From positions 186,001 through 250,000 of the forward strand of contig NZ_JAANPV010000003.1 of assembly GCF_011290505.1 (NCBI RefSeq): a stretch of 64,000 bases of DNA, given 5' to 3'. The stretch comes from Paenalcaligenes suwonensis. Lineage in GTDB: Bacteria > Pseudomonadota > Gammaproteobacteria > Burkholderiales > Burkholderiaceae_B. The notes below the pieces were generated by a model. The model was not told the origin of the DNA. It saw only the letters and a program-made list of their open reading frames with translations, and did not search any database. Position numbers and translations under genes: made by a program. Below, in pieces: positions 25,420 through 34,833 of the stretch; the stretch's first letter is position 1; each line of letters opens with the position of its first letter.

Positions 25420-26787
25420 TTAACGAGGTGCTCGTAGTGAAGGCAAGGCTTTATTGCTGGCCAGCAAACGCTCCCACGCTTGCGCTGTTGCATTTTCGGC
25501 CTGCTCTAATACCAACGCCTCGTCCATGCTTACTACCTTGCCGTCACGCATTAAGAATTCCCCTTCGACAATGACGGAGTCCACCACACCTGGATCGGCG
25601 TAATGCACAATGTTCGAAACAATCTGGTTTACAGGACGCATACGAGCATGCGCTAAGCTGATCAACGTCATGTCCGCCAGTTTACCTACCTCAATAGAGC
25701 CCAGTTCATCCACACGCCCTAAGGCCTGCGCCCCATTACGCGTGGCGCAATTCAGAATTTCTTGTGGCTGAGGTGTTACGCCACCTCCGGCACTCCCCCT
25801 ATGCACCACAATGCCAAACTGCATGGCTTTAAACATGTCTTCAGTCATGTTGTCGGTACCAAAAGCAATGTTTACGCCTTGCTTCATGGCATAACCCACT
25901 TTCACCTGATGCGGACCACGTCTGGAGGAGTTTGCTGGGCAATGTGCCATGTGCACGCCTTGACGGGCCAAAATATCAATGTCTGCTTCAGTGCAGTGTG
26001 TCCAGTGCGCCGCCGTTAAATCTGCATCTAGCCAGCCCTGATCCAACAAATACTCCACCGACGTTTTGCCCGTCAGTTGGTGTATTTGTTTCAGCTCAGC
26101 GCGCGACTGCGCCAAATGCACGTTACGCTTCACATTATGTTTATGCGCAATATCCAGTAGTTCTTTTAGCATCCACGGTGAGCAATTGTCGGGAGCATGT
26201 GATGCTACCTGACATTGGATACGCCCACCTTTGGCACCGTGATAACGCTCAATTAATGCCTCAGTACGGTCTAGGTATTGTTGGCCCCAATCTCGCTCAT
26301 AGTGGTATTCGCCAGAGGCCATTTTTAAGTTATGCGCATCCGCCCCCAACTCGCTAAACACCACACGCAGTCCAGTATCGACCACAGCATCCGCATAACT
26401 GCCTACAAAACGACTGGAATCGCTAACGGTAGTGGTGCCTGAACGTAATGCCTCTAAAGCCCCCAGCCTTGCCATCGCAGCACGCTCCTCTGGGGTCATG
26501 ATGAAGGTGATAGGCCCCATATAGCCATAGATCACCTCGCCCATATAGTCTTCAATGGTGCCGCGCATAACGGTAAGCACTAAATGCGTGTGCGAGTTAA
26601 TAAAACCAGGCAACAACGCTTTGCCTGTCGCATCAATACGCTCTACTGTGGGGTAACGCGCCAGAATATCGGCAGAGCGCCCTACCGCAGCAATTTTTCC
26701 ATCTACTACGGCCACAGCCCCATCATTGATAATCGTGCCCTTCTGGTCGCACTGAACTAGTGTTGCTCCGTGAATCACATATGTCAT
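25420..26787 (-). CDS. ATZ/TRZ-type amidohydrolase (aminohydrolase) 1
   Basis: A 455-residue single-metal amidohydrolase of the chlorohydrolase/deaminase group. His66 and His68 (NSHTHL), a His in KRNVHLAQS, the His of AHWTHCTE and the Asp of FGTDNMTED form the usual site. The family removes an amino or other leaving group from N-heterocycles (guanine, 8-oxoguanine, S-adenosylhomocysteine, s-triazines). The ATG at 26787 is chosen because AAGGAG lies seven bases before it; a longer reading adds ten unsupported residues. It lies 24 bases before the dihydroorotase-like gene. Confidence 0.85.
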   Translation of the reverse strand: MTYVIHGATLVQCDQKGTIINDGAVAVVDGKIAAVGRSADILARYPTVERIDATGKALLPGFINSHTHLVLTVMRGTIEDYMGEVIYGYMGPITFIMTPEERAAMARLGALEALRSGTTTVSDSSRFVGSYADAVVDTGLRVVFSELGADAHNLKMASGEYHYERDWGQQYLDRTEALIERYHGAKGGRIQCQVASHAPDNCSPWMLKELLDIAHKHNVKRNVHLAQSRAELKQIHQLTGKTSVEYLLDQGWLDADLTAAHWTHCTEADIDILARQGVHMAHCPANSSRRGPHQVKVGYAMKQGVNIAFGTDNMTEDMFKAMQFGIVVHRGSAGGGVTPQPQEILNCATRNGAQALGRVDELGSIEVGKLADMTLISLAHARMRPVNQIVSNIVHYADPGVVDSVIVEGEFLMRDGKVVSMDEALVLEQAENATAQAWERLLASNKALPSLRAPR

Positions 26788-26875
26788 GGTTGTCTCCTTT
26801 TTTAGGGCGCACGTCACCCTCCCGCTTTTTTGGGGATATCAGTTCATCAAAAAGAATCAGTACTGCGAGGAAATC

Positions 26876-27781
26876 CTAGGAAGGGGGATGCACTGTCATC
26901 CAGTGCCGTGCAATGTCTGCACGTCTACACACCCATACATCCTGTTTGGTGGCGATATGGTCTAAGAAACGGGCTAACCCCGCCGCTCTCCCTGCGTGCC
27001 CCGCTACGCGTAAATGCAACCCCACCGACATCATGCGCGGGGTATGTGCCGATTCCTCGTAGAGGAAATCAAAAGCATCACGCAAGGCCGTATAAAAGTC
27101 AGAACCAGACGCTAGGGCACCACGCATGAATTTAGTGTCGTTATTCACCAAACTGTACGGCACCACCAAATGCGAGCGTTGCTGCACATTCACCCAATAC
27201 GGTAGATCATCGTTGTAGGCATCTGAGTCATACAGCAGCCCCTCTTGCTCCACCACCAACCGGCGGGTGTTTGGACTAGGACCATAACGGCAATACCAGC
27301 CTTCGGCAGGTCTACCCAAGCTTTGCTGTATCAATGCCAAGGCTTGCTGTATGCGCGAACGCTCTTCATCCATCGCTAAACCCTGATGATGTTCCCACCG
27401 CAAACCGTGCGCACAAATATCGTAATTACGTTCATTAATTCGCGCACACGCCTCTGGGTGTCTCGCCAACGCCTGGGCACAGGCCATTACCGTTGCTGGC
27501 ATATTGCGCTCTGCCAACAACCTATCCAAACGCCAGAAGCCTACGCGGCTGCCATATTCAAACATGGACTCCGCCGCCAAATCACGCTGCCCAGCCACTC
27601 CTGCACCACCTTCGGTTAACGCGGATTCGGTAATGGCATCACCATCTACCACAGACAGTTCAGCGCCCTCTTCAAAGTTCAGGCAGAAATTAATAGCTAG
27701 ACGCGCACCACCCGGCCACTGTGCCTGTGGTGGTGTTGCACCATAGCCGATGAAATCACGTACAACCTCATGCTGGTTCAT
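26876..27781 (-). CDS. puuE: PuuE-type allantoinase / polysaccharide-deacetylase-fold amidohydrolase
   Basis: A 301-residue NodB-fold protein that closely follows PuuE allantoinase: DFIGYGATPP at the start, NFCLNFEEGAE, FEYGSRVGFWRL, a GHEICSHGYRW-like stretch (here YDICAHGLRW), NTRRLV, DSDAYNDDLPYW and MMSVGLHLR. PuuE opens allantoin to allantoate. The start at 27781 is preferred because GGGAGG and AAGGAC precede it; it overlaps the allA stop by 14 bases. With AllA and the AllC-like amidase this makes a full allantoin-to-glyoxylate route on paper. A related cyclic ureide is an alternative substrate. Confidence 0.8.
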   Translation of the reverse strand: MNQHEVVRDFIGYGATPPQAQWPGGARLAINFCLNFEEGAELSVVDGDAITESALTEGGAGVAGQRDLAAESMFEYGSRVGFWRLDRLLAERNMPATVMACAQALARHPEACARINERNYDICAHGLRWEHHQGLAMDEERSRIQQALALIQQSLGRPAEGWYCRYGPSPNTRRLVVEQEGLLYDSDAYNDDLPYWVNVQQRSHLVVPYSLVNNDTKFMRGALASGSDFYTALRDAFDFLYEESAHTPRMMSVGLHLRVAGHAGRAAGLARFLDHIATKQDVWVCRRADIARHWMTVHPPS

Positions 27782-28298
27782 GTCCTTTGGCCTCCCGTAA
27801 CACCCCCGACTGGTCATGAATTTCTATGGGCTGTGCCAAATCCATGAACACGTCGTCTTCCCCTTTACCTGTTAGGCTCATCACCACAATAAAATCGGCC
27901 TCATCATCCAAGATGGTCAACCCGTGGTGCCACACATTACGGGCATAACACACGCCCTGCCCTGGGCCTGCGGCAAACACCTTTAGGGTAGAGAGGTCGG
28001 GGTTACCATCTGCCTGCGCTGCACACACCACCACCAAATGCCTAAATTCGCGTGTAGGCAAAAAGGTCTGGGCCGAATAGGGGTGACGTTCTAAATGGCG
28101 CACCAACATGGGTAAATCGCGACGTCCTTTCACGCGGCGCAACCACAAGCTGGGCGAGGTTAAGTCGCAGGCTCTATCAAAGGCCTCTGGCACATAGTGC
28201 CTGCCTGGTACTCCGCCATACTCAATGACCCGACCATAGGGGCGGAACATCTCTGCGGATAAGGGCTCTACTTGTACTGCACGTAATTTATCGGTCAT
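27768..28298 (-). CDS. allA: Ureidoglycolate lyase
   Basis: A 176-residue cupin-fold lyase, slightly longer than E. coli AllA (160). Conserved stretches are PLSAEMFRPYGRVIEY at the start, DLPMLVRHLERHPYSAQTF and ARNVWHHGLTIL with the metal/substrate-binding His residues. It splits ureidoglycolate to glyoxylate and urea. The ATG at 28298 is favoured, with GGAG eleven bases upstream inside the GntR gene end; the two genes overlap by 11 bases. No urease gene is in the window. Confidence 0.87.
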   Translation of the reverse strand: MTDKLRAVQVEPLSAEMFRPYGRVIEYGGVPGRHYVPEAFDRACDLTSPSLWLRRVKGRRDLPMLVRHLERHPYSAQTFLPTREFRHLVVVCAAQADGNPDLSTLKVFAAGPGQGVCYARNVWHHGLTILDDEADFIVVMSLTGKGEDDVFMDLAQPIEIHDQSGVLREAKGHEPA

Positions 28299-28962
28299 GT
28301 TGTATGCCCACTCCAAAAGCAGCTAAGAACCCATCACGTATGTTGTCCAAGTGCTTCAACACGCTGGTATGTACGGCCTCGCGGTTGCGATCTATCATGG
28401 CCTGCACAATGCTTAAGTGTTCGTCATCGGCATGGTCGCCTCGACCCGGTACTCGCTCGATGTTGGACACACGTATACGTTTTCTGGCTTGGTCAATCAC
28501 ATCAGCAAGCGAACGGTTGCTGCAAAACTCGGTGATCAGATCGTGCACGTCATCCCCCTTACGCCAGCTTTCAGGACCACCTTGGTCCATCACATGGGGG
28601 TTGCTCAACTCTTCTCTCAGGTTATGTAAGCGTTGTTGGGGAATTCGCTCGACTGCCAACATGGCAGCTTCTGGCTCCAATAAACGCCGTATATACAGCA
28701 GTTCTAGAACCTCTCCTACACCGATTTCCCGCACCACCATTGCACCATTGGCTAAACGTACCAAGTAGCCCTCCCCCAACAGTCGGCTTAATGCGCTGCG
28801 TAGTGGAGTGCGTGACACACTCAAGGCCTCTGACAACCGGCGCTCATCCAACACATCGCCCGCAGCGAGTTCGCGATTTTCAATCCAATTCAACACATCG
28901 CGATACGTACGCTCCGTCGCGCTTAAGGCTGCTGTCGGCACAATTTTGGTTTTTTCACTCAC
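28288..28962 (-). CDS. GntR-family regulator, FCD (FadR-C) subfamily
   Basis: A 224-residue regulator with a GntR winged HTH at about residues 10-80 (AAGDVLDERRLSEALSVSRT and the PLRSALSRLLGEGYLVR helix) and an all-helical FCD sensor domain (about 90-215) with the expected metal-binding His and Asp positions (DDVHDLITEF). The start is GTG at 28960-28962, behind a purine-rich AAGAGAGAAAG. FCD regulators bind TnGTnnACnA-type palindromes; a perfect CTTGGTATACCAAG lies just before the first operon gene at 39141-39154. It lies within the ureide operon between the importer half and the enzyme half. Confidence 0.87.
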   Translation of the reverse strand: MSEKTKIVPTAALSATERTYRDVLNWIENRELAAGDVLDERRLSEALSVSRTPLRSALSRLLGEGYLVRLANGAMVVREIGVGEVLELLYIRRLLEPEAAMLAVERIPQQRLHNLREELSNPHVMDQGGPESWRKGDDVHDLITEFCSNRSLADVIDQARKRIRVSNIERVPGRGDHADDEHLSIVQAMIDRNREAVHTSVLKHLDNIRDGFLAAFGVGIQHDR

Positions 28963-29050
28963 TACTTTCTCTCTTTTTCTTGAGGTCCCATTGAACCTGG
29001 GAAATTATTCTGATCTGTCTCTGTCAGCCCCACTGCCCTGATTCTCCTAC

Positions 29051-30610
29051 TCAATCAATGGCACGATAAGGCCAGTGTTTTTTTCCACAATCTGCACAAT
29101 AGTGCGCATAAAACTGCTGCACGTGCGGTAATAACGCCTCGGAGAAGGCCTGACGTTCGTGCTCTGCCGGCGTCAATGGCTGCTTCAATTGATCTGCCAA
29201 CGCTTCCAAAACGGCCTGCTGATCCACCTTAACAAAACGTTTATCCGCGTAAATCACCTGCCCGTTTACCATCACGGTTTCCACAGCATTACGCTGTGCC
29301 CTATGTAAGATGGCATCCACCACGCTTACTACTGGATCCAAATACGGATAGCGCAATAACGCATCGTTAAGCAGCACCACATCCGCCGCTTTACCAACCG
29401 CCAACACACCAATATCTGCCGCAAAAGGCGTGCTGTTCGCGCCCCCTTCGGTCGCCATCTGCAAGACATCTTCTGCCGTAGGCACATCAGAAGGATCCAT
29501 ACCTGAAACACGATGCAAATGCTTCACCAAGCGCATCTCTTGCAGCATGTCACGGTCTTCATTAATACCAGCTTCATCAATACCCAGCGCAACAGAAATA
29601 CCGCGTTTCTGGAACTGCCGCCAAGGAGCGATGCCACTGCGCAAACGCAAGTTTGAACTGGCATTGGTGCACACCCCCACACCACGCTCGGCCAATAAAT
29701 CCAGCTCGTCTTCTTCTAGCCATACGCCATGCCCTAACGTCATTCTGGGATTTAGCAAGCCAAACTTATCCAGATACTTAACGGCAGAACCTCCGGTGCG
29801 GCGTCGAGCATACTCCCACTGATAACGTGTTTCCAGCAAATGCATATGCATACACGCTTGGTGCGTTTCCGAACACGCTGCCACACGTTCTAAGGCCTGA
29901 TCGGAACACCAATGCAAGTTTACTGGTGCCAGCTGTATACGTGCCAAAGGATGTTGTTTATAGCGCTGATGCAGCGTCTCGAATAGACTAAAGTTGTCTT
30001 CTAGCGGCATGTGCTGTGCGCTAGACCACTGCCTGAAGGCATCACCCAGCCCCGCAGGCAAACGCTGAGCAAACTGGTCGTCTGCTTCGTACACCAAACG
30101 GTTTTGATCCCGTAAACCATAGGAGTACGACACCCGCATACCCAGCTTGGCATAGGCCCCTATTACCGTATCTGCATAAGCACCAATTTGACTAATAGGC
30201 GGTAACACCCTGCCATGCAAATGCTGCACGGTAGTCACCCCAGAGGCCACCAGCTCGAATGCTGAATACAACGTATCGAGTTCAGGGTCTACTGTTCTAG
30301 CACGTAGTCGATGTGCCAACCACAGCTCTAATGGCAAATCGGGAGACCCCAACTGAAACGGCGTCACCCCTACATGATGGTGGCCATTCACCAAACCAGG
30401 AATCACTACATGGCTACCATCGCCTACAACTTGAGCCTCTGGATAACGTGCTCGTAACTGTTCCCAAGGGCCTAGGGCGACAATGCGCCCGGCCTCTTGG
30501 TACAGCGCAGCATTTTCCAGTAGCTCTACCTGATCGCGCCCCGTTACCTTACAGATGATGTAACGTCCACGTACCAGTGAGGCTGATGAAAAAGTCTGTG
30601 CAGTCGTCAT
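29051..30610 (-). CDS. ATZ/TRZ-type amidohydrolase 2, long form
   Basis: A 519-residue amidohydrolase with His77 and His79 (NGHHHVG), a His in MHMHLLETR, a His in LGHGVWL and the Asp of GIDEAG, fitting a mononuclear aminohydrolase site. It is about 60-70 residues longer than amidohydrolase 1. The added C-terminal tail ends in YCADCGKKHWPYR, with Cys505 and Cys508. The start at 30610 overlaps the binding-protein stop by four bases, so it is translationally coupled to the importer. Deamination or dechlorination-type hydrolysis of the imported heterocycle is the likely first step (inference). Confidence 0.82.
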   Translation of the reverse strand: MTTAQTFSSASLVRGRYIICKVTGRDQVELLENAALYQEAGRIVALGPWEQLRARYPEAQVVGDGSHVVIPGLVNGHHHVGVTPFQLGSPDLPLELWLAHRLRARTVDPELDTLYSAFELVASGVTTVQHLHGRVLPPISQIGAYADTVIGAYAKLGMRVSYSYGLRDQNRLVYEADDQFAQRLPAGLGDAFRQWSSAQHMPLEDNFSLFETLHQRYKQHPLARIQLAPVNLHWCSDQALERVAACSETHQACMHMHLLETRYQWEYARRRTGGSAVKYLDKFGLLNPRMTLGHGVWLEEDELDLLAERGVGVCTNASSNLRLRSGIAPWRQFQKRGISVALGIDEAGINEDRDMLQEMRLVKHLHRVSGMDPSDVPTAEDVLQMATEGGANSTPFAADIGVLAVGKAADVVLLNDALLRYPYLDPVVSVVDAILHRAQRNAVETVMVNGQVIYADKRFVKVDQQAVLEALADQLKQPLTPAEHERQAFSEALLPHVQQFYAHYCADCGKKHWPYRAID

Positions 30611-32205
30611 TTTTTCTTAACCGTTTCCAAATGCCATGCCAAGCCAAAGGCGGAAGGTGTCCAGCTTTTTACCCTTGGCCCCACTGCAGTGACCTCATAA
30701 CGCAAGGCCACTGGATAACTATTAAATTCACCATAGAGTTGGTGATTCAATTGCTTCAATTCCGCATCCAGTTCTTCTAAGGTAGTGAGCGAAATCAACT
30801 TATCCCATTCCGCATCAATTTTTGGCAGGTTCCAATAGCCTTGGATCAGACCACCTTTTTCTTGGCTAATGATTCCCACACGCAGTGCTGGAATCACAGA
30901 CGGTCGTGGCGCACCGGCATCCAAATACAGGTGAGCACCGTAATTGGTTTCCCATTGCTGTGGGCTTGAGGCATAACGCGGTCTAAACGCTCCAAACTCC
31001 ATAGGCGTCACTTCCGTTTTGAAACCCGCAGCACGTAAGTAACCGTCCACCAAATCCATAATCTCTGGTGCTTCAGGCATGGCATTAGTACGTACTGACC
31101 ACAGTTTTACCGGCGTACCGTCATAGCCAATTTTCTTCAGCAACTCTGCAGCACGTTGCGGATCATACTTATAGGGCTCAAGTGCGGGGTCATACCCCAG
31201 AGAACCTTCTGTCCAGTAAGCTGTTGCTAAGCGTTCGGCCGTACCTTCGGGGTAGATGCTTTTCATGATGGCATCCATGTCGATGGCTCGCACCAGTGCT
31301 TCACGGAAGTCTTGCTGATGACACAGCATTTCTTCCTGCCAGCACCCGTAGAACGATAGCCCTCCTTTAGAGGACCCACGGTTAGTCAAAATATCCAGCT
31401 TGGCTGCTTTGGCATCAATCACCTGACGAGGATCAATAAATGCCATGTCGGCTTCACCGGCTCGCACCATAGACAAACGTGTGCTGGCCTGACTACGTGG
31501 AATTAACCGTAACTCTGCAAAATCAGGAATACGGGTTGGATCCCAGTACGACTCATTGGCTGTCAGCAACATATCAACGCCGCGATTAAACTCGGCGAAC
31601 TTCCAAGGCCCTGTACCAATAGGCCCTGCAATCATCTCAAACCCCTCTGCGGTAGGCTTAAAGTTGTGGCGAGGTAGTATGCGAATGTCGCCATCACGCG
31701 CGCTTAGCACGGCCATAAAAGATGGATCCGGCTCTTTTAACACTATCTTAACGGTGAGATCATCCTCGGCTGTCACCGTGTCTATCACTTGCAGCAAACG
31801 GCAAAACGTGCAGATGGCATCCTTTGCCACATAGCGCTCACCCAAGCTAAACACCACATCGTCTGCGGTGAAAGGCTTGCCATCGTGCCACAGCACATTA
31901 GGACGCAACGTAATGGTGAAGACTTTAGCACCATCATCCATCGTCCACGATTCAGCCAAACCACGCTCGGCCGCTAGTTGACCATTAGGCGCCGTCCCAA
32001 TTAAGGGTTCATTGGTGTGACCGGTGTACTGCAAGTCTTGCGTAGAGGTTTTGCCCATATCCAGCATTTCTCTACCAAAGTTAGGTACCACTACCGTTAG
32101 CGTACCTTCGGGTGCAGCCACCACAGGCGAAGTCTGTACCAAGGCTCCCAGCGTCAACACCGTAGCCCCTAACAGCTTGCTCAACATATTCAGATTCGTA
32201 TTCAT
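30607..32205 (-). CDS. Oligopeptide-type ABC substrate-binding protein, copy A
   Basis: A 532-residue SBP_bac_5 protein. The signal peptide ends near residue 30 (PVVA, cut before APEG). The mature part has the family pattern GRLAAERGLAESW-like and HDGKPFTADDVVFSL. It is a clear paralogue of copy B just upstream (most positions identical by eye). Both share four Cys, in CTFC and in GCWQE-MLCHQQ, probably two disulfides in the periplasm. The ligand is unknown. It ends four bases into the amidohydrolase 2 gene. Confidence 0.87.
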   Translation of the reverse strand: MNTNLNMLSKLLGATVLTLGALVQTSPVVAAPEGTLTVVVPNFGREMLDMGKTSTQDLQYTGHTNEPLIGTAPNGQLAAERGLAESWTMDDGAKVFTITLRPNVLWHDGKPFTADDVVFSLGERYVAKDAICTFCRLLQVIDTVTAEDDLTVKIVLKEPDPSFMAVLSARDGDIRILPRHNFKPTAEGFEMIAGPIGTGPWKFAEFNRGVDMLLTANESYWDPTRIPDFAELRLIPRSQASTRLSMVRAGEADMAFIDPRQVIDAKAAKLDILTNRGSSKGGLSFYGCWQEEMLCHQQDFREALVRAIDMDAIMKSIYPEGTAERLATAYWTEGSLGYDPALEPYKYDPQRAAELLKKIGYDGTPVKLWSVRTNAMPEAPEIMDLVDGYLRAAGFKTEVTPMEFGAFRPRYASSPQQWETNYGAHLYLDAGAPRPSVIPALRVGIISQEKGGLIQGYWNLPKIDAEWDKLISLTTLEELDAELKQLNHQLYGEFNSYPVALRYEVTAVGPRVKSWTPSAFGLAWHLETVKKK

Positions 32206-32234
32206 TTGTCTCTTCCGTATCGTTGATTTTTGGT

Positions 32235-33830
32235 TTATTGCGCATCATTGCGACGTACGGTTTCAAGGTGCCAAGCAAATCCATAAGGGGTAGGCGCCCA
32301 GCTCTGTACACGCGGTCCAGCTACCGCTACTTGGTTACGCATCACTACGGGGTGGAAACTGTATTCGCTGTAGACCTGACGGTTAAGGTCTCGTAAGGCC
32401 ACATCCAGTTCTTCCAATGAGGTCAAGCTGCTCAGGTGATCCCATTGCTGATCCATCCACGGCATATTCCAGTAGCTTTGAATCAACCCTCCTTTTTCAT
32501 GGCTGATCATGCCCACCTTAAGATTAGGCATGATGGTGGGACGCGGACCTGCACCATTTAAGTACAAATGTGCCGCGTAATTGGTTTCCCAGCGCTGAGG
32601 GCTGGAAGCATAACGGGGGCGAAATGCCCCAAACTCCATTGGGGTAACTTCAGTTTTAAACCCTGCTGCACGCAAGTAACCATCCACCAACTCGATAATC
32701 TCAGGAGCTTCTGGCATGGCATTGGTGCGCACTGACCACAACTTCACTGGCGTACCGGTATAGCCAATTTCTTTTAGAATCTCGGCCGCACGAGCTGGGT
32801 CATACGCATAGGGTTTGAGTGCTGGATCATCACCTAGCGACCCTTCTGTCCAATACACCGTTGCTAAGCGCTCCCCCGTTCCTTCGGGGTAAATGCTTTT
32901 AATTACGGCATCCATATCAATGGCTTTCACCATGGCTTCCCTAAAAGCCTGTTGGTGACACAACATCTGCTCTTGCCAGCACCCATAGAAAGACAACGTG
33001 CCCAAGGCAGAACCTTTAGCCACCAATACATTCAAGCCTGCATTCTTGGCCTCTATGACTTGGCGAGGGTCCACAAATGCCATGTCTGCTTCACCTGCTC
33101 GTACCATGGCCAAACGTGTGCTGGGCTGACTACGTGGCACTAAACGTAGGGTTTCAAAATCGGGGACGCGATCAGCATCCCAGTATTCCGTATTCGCCGT
33201 CAGCAGCATTTCCATGCCGCGCTCAAAGTTTTTGTATTTCCATGGCCCGGTACCTATAGGGTCACCGACCATTTCATAGCCGCCCTCTACCTTCTGATAA
33301 CCATGACGAGGCAACATGCGGATGTCGCCATCCCGGGCAGTGAGTACGGCTAAGAATGCAGGGTCTGGCTCTTTAAGCATGATTTTCACCGTGTGATCAT
33401 CTACCGCTTCCACTTGCTCTACTTGCTCTAACTGCTTGCAAAATGTGCATACCGCATCGGGCGCCACAAAACGCTCGGTCAAACTAAACACCACATCGTC
33501 TGCGGTGAAGGGTTTACCATCGTGCCACTTCACCCCCTCGCGCAAATTCAGTGTGTAGGTACGAGCGTCTTCACTCATGGACCAACTTTTCGCCAACCCG
33601 CGCTCCGCCGATAGCTTTCCATCCACATCTGCCCCAATTAAGGGTTCGTGTATGTGGCCGGTATATTGCAAATCTTGGGTAGAGGTTTTACCCAAATCCA
33701 GCACCTCACGGCCAAAGTTAGGCACTACTACGGTCAAGGTCCCTTCGGGGGCGGCTTGCACCACCGTAGCCGTCATAGAAAGCCCCGCTAAAAACAAGGC
33801 GGCTGATAGTTTTTTAAATGTCATTGTCAT
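32235..33830 (-). CDS. Oligopeptide-type ABC substrate-binding protein, copy B
   Basis: A 531-residue SBP_bac_5 protein with a signal peptide of about 26 residues (ending VVQA, cut before APEG). It shares the whole length with copy A, including the CTFC and GCWQE/MLCHQQ Cys pairs and a nearly unchanged central part (KLWSVRTNAMPEAPEI, VTPMEFGAFRPRYASSP). GGGGAG precedes the ATG. The 29-base spacer to copy A and the shared strand point to a tandem duplication. The two may bind related ligands for the same permease. Confidence 0.88.
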   Translation of the reverse strand: MTMTFKKLSAALFLAGLSMTATVVQAAPEGTLTVVVPNFGREVLDLGKTSTQDLQYTGHIHEPLIGADVDGKLSAERGLAKSWSMSEDARTYTLNLREGVKWHDGKPFTADDVVFSLTERFVAPDAVCTFCKQLEQVEQVEAVDDHTVKIMLKEPDPAFLAVLTARDGDIRMLPRHGYQKVEGGYEMVGDPIGTGPWKYKNFERGMEMLLTANTEYWDADRVPDFETLRLVPRSQPSTRLAMVRAGEADMAFVDPRQVIEAKNAGLNVLVAKGSALGTLSFYGCWQEQMLCHQQAFREAMVKAIDMDAVIKSIYPEGTGERLATVYWTEGSLGDDPALKPYAYDPARAAEILKEIGYTGTPVKLWSVRTNAMPEAPEIIELVDGYLRAAGFKTEVTPMEFGAFRPRYASSPQRWETNYAAHLYLNGAGPRPTIMPNLKVGMISHEKGGLIQSYWNMPWMDQQWDHLSSLTSLEELDVALRDLNRQVYSEYSFHPVVMRNQVAVAGPRVQSWAPTPYGFAWHLETVRRNDAQ

Positions 33831-33852
33831 GTTGTCTCCCCTGCCATACTGA

Positions 33853-34833
33853 TTAGGACAGTGCGCTGCCCTGTATATCGCAACGGTGGCAAGCCACCTC
33901 GTAATCCGTAGCCACCGGCAGCAGCTCTGGACGTTCTTGCCAGCACTTCTGCATCACTACGGCACACCTTTCTGCAAACATGCATCCTGCTTTGCTCACT
34001 CCAGGTGGCGGGCTATTGTGCAAAGGCGCAGCCGAGGTAATATCACCTGGCTTACGTATGCGCGCCGCCTCTATTAACCTCGCGGTGTAGGGATGCTTAG
34101 GGTCACGGAACAACGCTTCCGATTCGCCCTGCTCTACAATGCGCCCCTTGTACATCACCACCACACGCGTGGCTAAAAATCGTACTGTGGCCAAATCGTG
34201 AGAAATCAGCACATAACCCATACCCAAAGACTGCTGCAAGTCTTTAAGCAGGTTCATGATCTGTGCACGTACCGACACGTCTAATGCCGAAACAGGCTCG
34301 TCCAACACAATGGCTCGCGGGCGCAATGCCACCGCTCGAGCAATGGCAATACGCTGACGCTGACCACCGCTAAACTCATGCGGGAAGTTATTAGCAGCCG
34401 CTTTTTCCAGACCTACTTCGTCCAAACTTTGGTACACAGCACGATCAATATGGGCTTTATCAAAGCCATTAATCAGCATGGGTTCCGCAATAATGTCGTA
34501 GACCCGCATGCGTGGATTCAACGAGCTCCATGGGTCCTGAAAAACGGCCTGCACACCTGATCTATACCGTCTACGCAGATCCGCATTCGCACCGGCAAGG
34601 TCCTCCCCCTCGAAGTACACCCCACCCGCACTCAGTTCCTCTAAGCCCAATAGCATTTTGGCAGTAGTACTTTTTCCGCAGCCGGATTCTCCCACCACAG
34701 CCACCGTTTCTTTACTGGCTACAGACAGCGAGATTTCTTCTACTGCGCGTATCTCAGCCCCTTTAGTAAACACGCCTTTACGTCGGTAGGTTTTTTGTAG
34801 TTTTCTACCTTCTAGCAACGCGACTTGAGTCAT
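33853..34833 (-). CDS. Oligopeptide-type ABC ATPase, DppF-like
   Basis: A 326-residue ATPase: Walker A GESGCGKST at 48-56, signature FSGGQRQRIAIARA, Walker B IVLDEPVSALD, the VISHDLATV switch, and the C-terminal oligopeptide-transporter domain with Cys-containing GCMFAERCAVVMQKCW, which often holds an Fe-S cluster in DppD/F. The ATG at 34833 follows GAGGAGG by five bases and overlaps the DppD-like stop, so the two are coupled; a longer frame to 34947 is not supported. Confidence 0.9.
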   Translation of the reverse strand: MTQVALLEGRKLQKTYRRKGVFTKGAEIRAVEEISLSVASKETVAVVGESGCGKSTTAKMLLGLEELSAGGVYFEGEDLAGANADLRRRYRSGVQAVFQDPWSSLNPRMRVYDIIAEPMLINGFDKAHIDRAVYQSLDEVGLEKAAANNFPHEFSGGQRQRIAIARAVALRPRAIVLDEPVSALDVSVRAQIMNLLKDLQQSLGMGYVLISHDLATVRFLATRVVVMYKGRIVEQGESEALFRDPKHPYTARLIEAARIRKPGDITSAAPLHNSPPPGVSKAGCMFAERCAVVMQKCWQERPELLPVATDYEVACHRCDIQGSALS

